Part shown: piece after piece, positions 1 to 6,308 of the stretch
How the letters are laid out: the number at the start of each line of letters is the position of its first letter
How positions within the stretch are numbered: position 1 is the first letter of the stretch
Assembly (NCBI GenBank): GCA_016205085.1
Contig: JACQJN010000034.1
Location: 1 to 10,931, forward strand
Origin: Elusimicrobiota bacterium
GTDB taxonomy: Bacteria > Elusimicrobiota > Elusimicrobia > JACQJN01
Reading direction: 5' to 3'
DNA length: 10,931 bases
Position numbers and translations under genes: made by a program
The notes under the pieces: model-generated
Databases searched by the model: none
The model's input: the letters and a program-made list of their open reading frames with translations, nothing else
Told to the model about the DNA's origin: nothing

Positions 1-292
1 CTACGGAGATGAATATATCCCCGAAAGGCATCCGATGAGTTGCGAGTTGCGAGTTGCGAGTTGCGAGTATTTTTCTATAGTTAAAGGCGATGACATCGGT
101 GAAACGGTTGTGGTTTAAGAATTTGCTGTTTATTTTTCGAATTTCGGGGTTGGAGGTGAAGATAATGTTGAGGGCGGCATCTCTTTTGAAGCCTTCGGAG
201 ATCAATGTTTTCTGACAGACTTTCCGGATGAGGAGGGAGCGTTTTCGGATGGAGGGAGGAAGTTTTTTCTTTTTAAATAAAAAAATTTTCAA
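1..292 (-). CDS. ybeY: Endoribonuclease YbeY (rRNA maturation factor), 5' part only
   Basis: This is the N-terminal 97 codons of YbeY, the metal-dependent endoribonuclease for 16S rRNA 3' maturation and ribosome quality control. The gene runs off the window at coordinate 1, so the catalytic histidine motif near the C-terminus is not visible. The proposed start is a TTG at 292-290, two bases after the phoH stop, with a purine-rich AGAGGAAAG upstream inside phoH. The basic N-terminus is followed by LNIIFTSNPEIRKINSKFLN, then FTDVIAF (residues 64-70, the family's TDV motif) and GDIFIS (91-96, the family's GD-I motif). Residues 76-86 between these motifs are encoded by a heptanucleotide tandem repeat that stays in frame. 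Being next to phoH supports the call, since ybeZ-ybeY is a widespread gene pair. The family assignment is firm; the TTG start is likely but inferred. Confidence 0.88.
   Translation of the reverse strand, partial: MKIFLFKKKKLPPSIRKRSLLIRKVCQKTLISEGFKRDAALNIIFTSNPEIRKINSKFLNHNRFTDVIAFNYRKILATRNSQLATHRMPFGDIFISV
37..68. repeat. Heptanucleotide tandem repeat (GAGTTGC, about 4.6 copies) inside ybeY
   Basis: There are four perfect copies of GAGTTGC (37-43, 44-50, 51-57, 58-64) followed by a partial copy GAGT (65-68). On the coding strand the unit is GCAACTC and is read as part of YbeY, giving ATRNSQLAT-like residues between the TDV and GD motifs. The unit is not a multiple of three, so gain or loss of one copy would shift the ybeY frame; only steps of three copies (21 bp, 7 residues) preserve it. 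Confidence 0.97.
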
Positions 293-294
293 TG

Positions 295-1254
295 TTATTC
301 TTCTTTCCTCTCCCAAGATTCATAGGCCAGCAGGATTTTTTTAACCAGAGGGTGTCGGACCACGTCCTCTTCCGTGAATTGGATAAAGGGAACCCCGGGG
401 ATATTTTTGAGTATTTCTTTGGCTAGAATGAGGCCGGATTGCTTTTTGTTCTGTAGATCAATCTGGGTGATATCTCCCGTCACCACCATCTTAGATCCCG
501 GGCCCATGCGGGTAAGGAACATTTTCATCTGCTCAGGAGTGGTATTTTGGGCTTCATCCAATATGATGAAAGCGGTGTCCAGGGATCTGCCTCGCATGTA
601 AGCCAGAGGGATGATTTCCACTATCTCATCATCTCGCCACATGCGGAATTTATCCGGTCCCAGCATGCCATAGAAAGCGTCATAGAGGGGTTTGAGGTAG
701 GGATGCACCTTCTCGTACAGGTCTCCCGGCAAAAATCCCAGCTTTTCCCCTGTTTCCACCACGGGACGGGTGAGCACAATGCGGTTGACTTGATGGGATT
801 TAAGGGCTTTTAAGGCACAGGTCACCGCCAAAAAGGTTTTACCCGTTCCGGCAGGGCCTATGCCGAAAACCAGATCGTAATTTTCTATGGCTTCGATATA
901 AGCCTTTTGGTGTTCGCCCTTGGGCTTGATGATTTTTCCATAGGCAGTCATGTAGACCGCTTCTTTGGGTATGGAGGCGGCTTCCAAAAAATGAGAACTT
1001 TTCGAGGGATCTTCGGACATGGCGGTTTCACCTTTCTGAAGCCTCTCCCGCATAGCTTTGAGCTGTCTCAGTGTTTTTTCTACGCGTGGGGCCGCCCCAC
1101 GCACGGATAGATATACACCGGTGCCTTCCGTCTCCTGCCGGACAAATATTTCCACGCCGAAATCTTTCTCCAGCTTGCGCAGATGGATGTCCTGCTCTCC
1201 CAGGAGTGACAAGGCTTCCTCATTGTTATGAAGATGCAATTTTTTGGTGATCAT
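295..1254 (-). CDS. ybeZ: PhoH-family ATPase (YbeZ-like)
   Basis: This is a 319-residue cytosolic PhoH-like P-loop ATPase, the usual partner of YbeY and linked in other bacteria to rRNA processing and RNA metabolism. An N-terminal domain of about 70 residues (nucleic-acid-binding type in this family) is followed by the ATPase domain. The ATPase domain shows Walker A GPAGTGKT at residues 133-140, RIVLTRPVVETGEKLGFLPG around 158-177, Walker B FIILDEAQNT at 229-238, VVTGDITQIDL at 257-267 and RHPLVKKIL at 300-308. Length and motifs are complete. The frame stays open upstream to 1431, but that part only overlaps the GH57 gene. The ATG at 1254 is chosen because a GGGAG ribosome-binding site sits 7 nt before it and the N-terminus then matches family size. 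The gene overlaps the end of the GH57 gene by 29 bp and lies 2 bp from ybeY, so translational coupling is likely. Confidence 0.95.
   Translation of the reverse strand: MITKKLHLHNNEEALSLLGEQDIHLRKLEKDFGVEIFVRQETEGTGVYLSVRGAAPRVEKTLRQLKAMRERLQKGETAMSEDPSKSSHFLEAASIPKEAVYMTAYGKIIKPKGEHQKAYIEAIENYDLVFGIGPAGTGKTFLAVTCALKALKSHQVNRIVLTRPVVETGEKLGFLPGDLYEKVHPYLKPLYDAFYGMLGPDKFRMWRDDEIVEIIPLAYMRGRSLDTAFIILDEAQNTTPEQMKMFLTRMGPGSKMVVTGDITQIDLQNKKQSGLILAKEILKNIPGVPFIQFTEEDVVRHPLVKKILLAYESWERKEE
1084..1102. repeat. Perfect 8-bp-stem hairpin inside phoH
   Basis: Arms GCGTGGGG (1084-1091) and CCCCACGC (1095-1102) are separated by a 3-nt loop. The hairpin encodes the VRGAAPRV stretch of the PhoH N-terminal domain, near residue 55. 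It sits mid-gene and is not followed by a T-run on either strand, so it is not a terminator. Confidence 0.8.
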
Positions 1255-3478
1255 GAAGTTTCTCCCGTGCCCATTTTTCCAGGTCCGGAATCTTTGTTTT
1301 TTCCCAAACCAGGCTTTGCATTTCCCAATGGCCCTCTGGAAAATCCAGCTCTTTATAGAGAGCCGCACATTGCAGAAGCGATGGCAGTTCTTCCAGAAAT
1401 GGATCGCACAACACCTTTTCGCAAAATTCAAGGAAGGCCGCGCGTCCGGTTTCCCAAAGCGGCAAGGCGCTCCAGGGGATGTCCATTTCTTTGGCTTTTT
1501 TTAGCAGGAGCAGCAGATGCAGGGGATGGGTTTGGTTTTTATTGCGCAGGGCCTGAATCCAAGTTTTCTGAAATTCCTGCCTCTCCGGAGAGGCAGGGGG
1601 AGTGAGAAAACGGATCATCTTTCTTTTTTCCTCAGAAAACAAGACATCGAAACCAAAACAGGGCGCTTCCAGGATCGTTTTTAATATTTGCAGAAATTCC
1701 ATTTCCGTTTTTTGCGCATGCTCTTTCAGGAGGATTTTAGCTATTTTTCTATGTTCTTCCGGGTCGGGATTTGCTTTTAGGAAGCACTCCAAGTCTAATT
1801 TACCTCTATAAATAACAGCCACAGTGAAAGCTTCCTTCTCCAGGGTGTTGGGCCGGTGAATGTCTGTCCAAAAAAGACATAGGCGGCTGTGGGGACGGAG
1901 CGAGGTTTCTTTGATTTCACTCCTATGATGGAAAGCGTATCGCGTGTGACTCTTGGGGATTTCTTCAAGGGTGGATTCGATCGCGTAATGAGCGGCGGCC
2001 CGCTTGAGGTTCGTCCTTTGGGGGACGATGAGTTTGGAATAAACTCCGTGACCATCTTTGAAAGCTTCCAAATTGGAAGGACACTTTTTCAGAAGCTCCC
2101 CGAAGGGCGGTTCCAAAGGCCTTTCAGGTCTTAACCAAGATGCGATTTCGATGCCGCGGGCCGCATATTTCAGTACCTGTACTGACTCCAAGCCTGAGAT
2201 CTCGTCAAAAAACCAACCACAGCTGGTGAACATGAGGAGTCTAGCTTTTTGCATTTCCAGCAATCGGATAGCGGTTTCGGATTCTTCAGCGGAGAGATGC
2301 TTGCGGGAGTGCTGATGGAGAAATCTTTTTGTCGACAGTGGAGAAGGATCCAAAAGACGTTCAATGTAATGGTCTCGGGCGGCCCAGGGGTCCTTGAGAA
2401 GCGGTTTTCCTAATTCTTCATGAAGCTTGTCCAGTTCCTGGGCCAGCCAGTTCAGAGCCTCCCTAAGGGGCTTTCTCCATTTCTGATTCCATCCCGTCTG
2501 TGAGCCGATGCGACAACCGCAGTCCTCTTGCCAGCGCCCCACGCCGTGGGAGCAGCTCCAGGCGGTTTGGGGATGAATATCCATCTCTTTTTGTGGAGGA
2601 TATTTTTCCAAAAAAGCGCCGTAATTGATAATTTCAGCGGAAGATTCCGATCGGATTTTACGCAACACGTAAGAGAGGGCCATATTTCCAAAGCGGTGGT
2701 GGTGCCCATAGGATTCTCCGTCCGTAGCCATGTGCAGCAGTTGGGGAGCATCGGTTTTTTTAAAAGAGGCTAAAAGGCGGTGGTTGAACCGCTCTCCATC
2801 GGATAGAATTCCTTCAAAGGCGATGGCGTGGGAAAGTTCTTTGTGATAAAAAAAAAGGTTTAGAAATCTGTTGTTCAGTTTTTTGGAGCTCCAGCGGTAG
2901 GCCTGGAATGTGTCCAGTTCCTTAGATCCCATGGGTAGGCGGGCTTGATCCGGAGAAAGAATCGTGAATTGGATTCCTTCTTCGGCCAGAATCTCCAATG
3001 TTTCTTCATCCACCGCTGTTTCGGCCAACCACATGCCTTCGGGTGGTCGACGAAATCGGTATTGAAAATCCTGAATGCCCCACCGAATTTGAGTGCGCTT
3101 GTCCCGGGAAGTGGCTAAAGGCATGATGGTGTGGTTGTACACTTGGGCCATGGCATTCCCATGGCCCAAGCGATCTAAACTGACCTGATCGGCTTTTAAG
3201 ATGCGTTGATAGACTTTGGGGGCGTGTCTTTCCAGCCAGGAGAGAAGCGTAGGCCCAAAATTAAATGAGATCCATTCAAAATTGTTGAGGAATTCCACAA
3301 TAGGCCCCTCGGGTTTCAGAATAGGGCTGGCCGTATTGGGGCCATAACACTCATGCAGGATGCGGGTGTTCCAGTCTCGGAAAGGATGGGCCGAATCTTC
3401 CGGTTCCACCTCTTCCAGCCAGGGGTTTTCTCTGGGTGGTTGATAGAAGTGGCCGTGGATACATAAGTACCTGGTCAT
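1226..3478 (-). CDS. Glycoside hydrolase family 57 protein with DUF3536-type C-terminus
   Basis: This 750-residue cytosolic GH57 enzyme has no signal peptide and probably acts on alpha-glucans such as glycogen or maltodextrin, though the exact activity of the DUF3536 group is not known to me. GH57 conserved regions appear in order: HGHFYQPPREN (residues 8-18), GHGNAMAQVYNH (105-116), GMWLAET (148-154) with the predicted nucleophile Glu153, and ATDGESYGHHHRFGN (251-265) with the predicted acid/base Asp253. The conserved SCSHGVGRWQEDCGC (308-322) and a long, mainly helical C-terminal region follow. Length fits the group. The start ATG overlaps the glgC stop as TAATG, and the preceding bases are pyrimidine-rich without a Shine-Dalgarno, so translation is probably coupled to glgC. 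Pairing with glgC supports a storage-polysaccharide role. Family call is firm; substrate is inferred. Confidence 0.92.
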   Translation of the reverse strand: MTRYLCIHGHFYQPPRENPWLEEVEPEDSAHPFRDWNTRILHECYGPNTASPILKPEGPIVEFLNNFEWISFNFGPTLLSWLERHAPKVYQRILKADQVSLDRLGHGNAMAQVYNHTIMPLATSRDKRTQIRWGIQDFQYRFRRPPEGMWLAETAVDEETLEILAEEGIQFTILSPDQARLPMGSKELDTFQAYRWSSKKLNNRFLNLFFYHKELSHAIAFEGILSDGERFNHRLLASFKKTDAPQLLHMATDGESYGHHHRFGNMALSYVLRKIRSESSAEIINYGAFLEKYPPQKEMDIHPQTAWSCSHGVGRWQEDCGCRIGSQTGWNQKWRKPLREALNWLAQELDKLHEELGKPLLKDPWAARDHYIERLLDPSPLSTKRFLHQHSRKHLSAEESETAIRLLEMQKARLLMFTSCGWFFDEISGLESVQVLKYAARGIEIASWLRPERPLEPPFGELLKKCPSNLEAFKDGHGVYSKLIVPQRTNLKRAAAHYAIESTLEEIPKSHTRYAFHHRSEIKETSLRPHSRLCLFWTDIHRPNTLEKEAFTVAVIYRGKLDLECFLKANPDPEEHRKIAKILLKEHAQKTEMEFLQILKTILEAPCFGFDVLFSEEKRKMIRFLTPPASPERQEFQKTWIQALRNKNQTHPLHLLLLLKKAKEMDIPWSALPLWETGRAAFLEFCEKVLCDPFLEELPSLLQCAALYKELDFPEGHWEMQSLVWEKTKIPDLEKWAREKLHDHQKIASS
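1262..1266 (-). promoter_or_regulatory. Shine-Dalgarno site deciding the phoH start
   Basis: GGGAG on the minus strand lies 7 nt before the ATG at 1254 and inside the 3' end of the GH57 gene. It supports the internal ATG rather than the upstream start of the open frame at 1431. Confidence 0.7.
1576..1597. repeat. Perfect 22-bp palindrome inside the GH57 gene
   Basis: The half-site CCTGCCTCTCC (1576-1586) is followed immediately by its exact reverse complement GGAGAGGCAGG (1587-1597). On the coding strand it is read in frame as PASPERQ in the poorly conserved C-terminal part of the GH57 protein. It may be a REP-like element or a protein-binding palindrome; the sequence alone does not say which. 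Confidence 0.95.
3142..3170. repeat. Perfect 12-bp inverted repeat with 5-nt loop in GH57 motif 2
   Basis: CTTGGGCCATGG (3142-3153) and CCATGGCCCAAG (3159-3170) flank the loop CATTC. The repeat covers the codons for the conserved LGHGNAMAQ region of the GH57 catalytic domain. It could fold in the mRNA, but the protein motif alone may account for much of the symmetry. Confidence 0.9.
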
Positions 3479-4689
3479 TATAGGCGGGAGGGTCCCCGAG
3501 GAATGACGACGATGCCGGAAGAATCGACATAAAACCGTTTGCTGTCGGTTTGGAGATCCAGGCCTATGGTTTCTTGGGCGGGAATCACGTTATAGCGGTC
3601 TATAATCACCCGTTTCAATTTTGTTCCGGGTTTGATTTCGGTGTAATCCATGATGATGGATTCTTCTATATTGCAATGATCGTGTATGATGACGCCCCTC
3701 CCCAAAATGGATCGTTCCAAGAGGCATTTTCCCAGCAGGCAGCCCTCCCCGGTGATGGTTTCTTTTAATTCCGCATCCGAGGCTTTTAAGGGAGGGCCGT
3801 CGTAGAGTCCTGACCGGATGGGCCAGGAGGGATTGGTCAGATCCAACTTGGGGCGGGGACCCAGGAGATCCATGTGGGATTGCCAAAAGGCTTCGATGGA
3901 TCCTACATCCCGCCAATAGGCTTTATCTTCGTAGCTTTTGATGCCGGGCAAATGTTGAGAAGGGAAATCATAGGCGAATACTCGGCATTGTTTGTGAATT
4001 ACGGGAAGGATGGAGCGTCCAAAGTCCATCTCAGAATCCGTTTGAGTTTCTATGTTCAGGGCTTTCAGGAGGGTATTTGAGTTGAAAAGATAGTTTCCCA
4101 TGGAGGCGTAGGTGTGGGAGGGATCCTGGGGAATGGGCTTGGGCTCTTTGGGCTTTTCCTCGAATCCGATGACTCGATTTTTGGAATCCACCTGAAGGAT
4201 TCCGAAGTGTTTAGCTTCGCGCAGGGGAACGGGTACGGCGGCGACGGTGATGTCGGCGTGGTTTTCTTCGTGGAATTTGAGCATTTGATTGATGTCCATC
4301 CGGTAGATGTGATCTGCGCCGAAGATGGCCACCACTTCCGGATTAAAGTCATGGATCAGATTTAAATTTTGCCGCACGGCGTCTGCGGTGCCGCGGTACC
4401 ACATTTCCCCCAATCTCATTTGGGGTGGGACCGCCGTGATGAATTGGTCGCGAGTCAGTCCGGAGCCTCTCCAGCTGGAGCGCAGGTATTCAATGAGAGA
4501 TTGGGAGAGATATTGCACCAGGACATAGATGGAGAAAATGCCGGAGTTGACAAAGTTGGACAACACAAAGTCGGCTATCCTGTATTTTCCTCCGAACGGG
4601 ACCGCGGGTTTGGATCGTTCCTTGGTAAGCGGATAGAGTCTTTCTCCCTTGCCGCCCGCCATAATAATGCCTAAAACCTTGCGATTCAT
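3478..4689 (-). CDS. glgC: Glucose-1-phosphate adenylyltransferase (ADP-glucose pyrophosphorylase)
   Basis: This 403-residue enzyme makes ADP-glucose from ATP and glucose-1-phosphate, the committed step of bacterial glycogen synthesis. The nucleotidyltransferase domain shows IIMAGGKGERLYPLT (8-22), RSKPAVPFGGKYRIADF (25-41), WYRGTADAV (97-105), FGADHIYRMD (123-132) with the catalytic Asp126, GFEEKP (175-180) with the sugar-phosphate-binding Lys179, SMGNYLF (196-202) and YWRDVGSIEAFW (258-269). A C-terminal left-handed beta-helix region rich in I-x-G/E-x-x-x hexapeptides follows (about 290-395). Lys35 in FGGK aligns with the activator-contacting Lys39 of the E. coli enzyme, so allosteric control by a glycolytic effector is possible. 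A GAGGAG lies 15 nt before the ATG, inside the end of the hemQ-like gene, a longer than ideal spacing. The gene ends overlapping the GH57 start by one base. Confidence 0.97.
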   Translation of the reverse strand: MNRKVLGIIMAGGKGERLYPLTKERSKPAVPFGGKYRIADFVLSNFVNSGIFSIYVLVQYLSQSLIEYLRSSWRGSGLTRDQFITAVPPQMRLGEMWYRGTADAVRQNLNLIHDFNPEVVAIFGADHIYRMDINQMLKFHEENHADITVAAVPVPLREAKHFGILQVDSKNRVIGFEEKPKEPKPIPQDPSHTYASMGNYLFNSNTLLKALNIETQTDSEMDFGRSILPVIHKQCRVFAYDFPSQHLPGIKSYEDKAYWRDVGSIEAFWQSHMDLLGPRPKLDLTNPSWPIRSGLYDGPPLKASDAELKETITGEGCLLGKCLLERSILGRGVIIHDHCNIEESIIMDYTEIKPGTKLKRVIIDRYNVIPAQETIGLDLQTDSKRFYVDSSGIVVIPRGPSRL

Positions 4690-4698
4690 TACGGATTC

Positions 4699-5427
4699 TT
4701 ATAACTCCTCTAGGATATCCTCCAGTCCTTTGGAGGCGCAGGTGAAAGTAGGAGTGTCCCGCAGCGTGTATTCGCTGGCCTTGGATTCCCGAAGCTCCAT
4801 GACCAGATCCAGGAAGTCTTGGGGGTAATCCGTTTCAAAGGCCACGACAAATTCCTGATCGTCCAGGCCGTAAGAGTAGGTTGTGTTCAGTTTGACTCTG
4901 GGATATTGGCTGCCGATGCGGATATGTTCGTCCATCATCTGTTGGCGGGTTTCTTTAGGCAGTTGATACCAGGCTCTGTTTTTGACAAACGGGTAAACGA
5001 ACAAGTATTTGTATTTTCCGGGGACAATGTGGGTGCGGTCTTCATCATGCTCGGGATTAAGCTTGTCCATGTAAATGGACCGCCGGGTCATGGCGAGGTA
5101 AGAATAGGCCGGGAGGAGATATTGCCCCAAGCCCGCCGAGAGCATTTGGGAAGACATCTCCTGAAAGTTTTTTAGTTCGGTGGATATTCTCCAGAGCATA
5201 AGATCGCAATCGGCTCTAAGACCCGAGAGAGAGTAGCTCAGCAGGATCATCCGATTCCGGTATGGCTGGAGAGCTTTTAGAAACTCCTTTTTGGCGGCGG
5301 CGCGTTTTGGGGTTGGGAGGCGCCTGAATTGTGGATCCAGTTTTAGAAATAAAAAGTTGACATATTGCCGGGAGATATTAGTACCCGTGACTGTTGAAGC
5401 TTGTGGGGATTTCAATGTATTTTCCAT
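4699..5427 (-). CDS. hemQ: Chlorite dismutase-family protein, HemQ/coproheme decarboxylase-like
   Basis: This is a 242-residue member of the Cld/HemQ superfamily. In the coproporphyrin-dependent pathway HemQ (ChdC) oxidatively decarboxylates coproheme to heme b in the cytosol. The diagnostic C-terminal half reads YLFVYPFVKNRAWY (141-154), MMDEHIRIG (164-172) with the proximal heme ligand His168, then TTYSYGLDDQEFVVAFETD (182-200) and YTLRDTPTFTC (220-230). Tyr145 and Lys149 match the catalytic Tyr and the Lys of Firmicutes enzymes, with Phe147 where those have Met. By counting from His168, no Arg sits at the distal position typical of true chlorite dismutases, so chlorite breakdown is not expected. 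The start has an AAGGAG 5 nt upstream, the best in the window. Family is certain; the decarboxylase role is inferred. Confidence 0.88.
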   Translation of the reverse strand: MENTLKSPQASTVTGTNISRQYVNFLFLKLDPQFRRLPTPKRAAAKKEFLKALQPYRNRMILLSYSLSGLRADCDLMLWRISTELKNFQEMSSQMLSAGLGQYLLPAYSYLAMTRRSIYMDKLNPEHDEDRTHIVPGKYKYLFVYPFVKNRAWYQLPKETRQQMMDEHIRIGSQYPRVKLNTTYSYGLDDQEFVVAFETDYPQDFLDLVMELRESKASEYTLRDTPTFTCASKGLEDILEEL

Positions 5428-5432
5428 GGCTT

Positions 5433-5438
5433 CTCCTT
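5433..5438 (-). promoter_or_regulatory. Strong Shine-Dalgarno of the HemQ-like gene
   Basis: AAGGAG on the minus strand lies 5 nt before the ATG at 5427. It is the best ribosome-binding site seen here and follows the largest intergenic gap in the window (38 bp, 5428-5465), which suggests independent and efficient initiation. Confidence 0.75.
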
Positions 5439-5465
5439 AGAGAATCGTTTAAGATATCGTTTTTG

Positions 5466-6308
5466 TCATGGGTCTAAGATAAGAAATCTTTTTCCTTCCT
5501 CCGCCCCGGAAAGAATTTCAACCATGGCTTCTCCTGGGATCCCGGGTTTTACCTCCAACATCAGAAAAGCGCGGTTCTCCTTGAACCGAAGGGCTTTCTT
5601 GGGCACCAGGAGGGTATTTTCTTTTTCGGCCACCAGAATTTTTCCTTCGATGGCTTCCCCGGGAGAGAGGCCGTCGCTCTGCGGAGTGACGGCTACTTGT
5701 ACCCAAGTGGGTCCTTTTCGAGATTCTTTGAAAACCTTGAGCACCGTGGCCTGTGTTTTGCGAAGAGGGGATTTTTTAAGCCACAGGGTGGCCGGGAGTC
5801 CTTCCCTTAACCATTTTTCTTCTCCCGGTCCGACCGGGCTGGTGACGGCTAAATATCGAGCCATGTGAAAAAGGACGTCCCCGCGTTTGAAGTTTTTTTT
5901 AGGTTCCGCATTCACCCGAATGATGAATCCGTCCAGCGTAGGAAAAAGCGGTTTGGGTTTGTAGATATCCTTCCACCTGTTTTCCATCATCTCGGAAGAG
6001 GTAGTTCGGGCCGAATCCAAGAGAAGGGCCATTTCGGGAGAGACCAGAAGGGCCAAGGACTCCGTCCGTCGGATCCATTGGAGGGGAAGGACTCTTAAAG
6101 ATTCCATCCTCCCATCCATGGGGGCATCTACATCCCACGGATCCACCGCTTCCATTCTCCCCGAGACCGAGACAAATGCCTGGATGGGTCCCCACACCAC
6201 CTTTTCAATGGTTTCTGCTTGAATGAGCGGAGAAAAAAATAGAGTGGAGGAAAGGGCTAGAAAAAAAAGAAGTTTATGGGCTCGAGGCACACCTTTCTCT
6301 TTCGGCAT
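5466..6308 (-). CDS. Periplasmic adaptor-like protein (HlyD/RND membrane-fusion type)
   Basis: This 280-residue exported protein resembles the periplasmic adaptor subunits of tripartite efflux or secretion systems, though it is short. A signal peptide is visible (basic PRAHK, then LLFFLALSSTLFFSPLIQA, likely cut after Ala31). Two lipoyl-like half motifs follow, VDAPMDGRMESL (60-71) and PTLDGFIIRVNAEPKKNFKRGDVLFHM (123-149), separated by only about 50 residues, so any helical hairpin is short. The later GEAIEGKILVAEKENTLLVPKKAL (217-240) fits the beta-barrel domain of adaptors. The ATG at 6308 overlaps thyX by 35 bp; a GTG at 6290 would give a tighter signal peptide, so the start is uncertain. 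The frame stays open to 6434, but that extension only shadows thyX. No inner-membrane pump or outer-membrane channel partner is recognisable beside it. Confidence 0.7.
   Translation of the reverse strand: MPKEKGVPRAHKLLFFLALSSTLFFSPLIQAETIEKVVWGPIQAFVSVSGRMEAVDPWDVDAPMDGRMESLRVLPLQWIRRTESLALLVSPEMALLLDSARTTSSEMMENRWKDIYKPKPLFPTLDGFIIRVNAEPKKNFKRGDVLFHMARYLAVTSPVGPGEEKWLREGLPATLWLKKSPLRKTQATVLKVFKESRKGPTWVQVAVTPQSDGLSPGEAIEGKILVAEKENTLLVPKKALRFKENRAFLMLEVKPGIPGEAMVEILSGAEEGKRFLILDP

Noticed and set aside
37..68. CRISPR array or origin iterons
   Set aside because: The units are 7 bp, directly adjacent without spacers, and lie inside a continuous YbeY frame with no AT-rich region or initiator gene.
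1255..1431. N-terminal extension of PhoH (59 residues)
   Set aside because: It overlaps conserved-frame GH57 coding sequence, looks like shadow sequence rich in Cys, Trp and Arg, and a good Shine-Dalgarno supports the ATG at 1254.
1576..1597. Intrinsic terminator at the 22-bp palindrome
   Set aside because: It has no loop and no T-run after it on the transcribed strand, and it lies inside an intact gene.
4699..5427. True chlorite dismutase
   Set aside because: By counting from the proximal His there is no Arg at the distal position expected for chlorite degradation, while the coproheme decarboxylase Tyr and Lys are present.
5428..5465. Promoter in the 38-bp gap before the HemQ-like gene
   Set aside because: The gap is too short for a clear -35/-10 pair plus leader and no convincing hexamers are seen; only the Shine-Dalgarno is supported.
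5401..5868. 155-residue open frame on the plus strand
   Set aside because: It lies antisense to the adaptor-like gene and the hemQ start, has no recognisable domain, and its composition is that of a shadow of the minus-strand genes.
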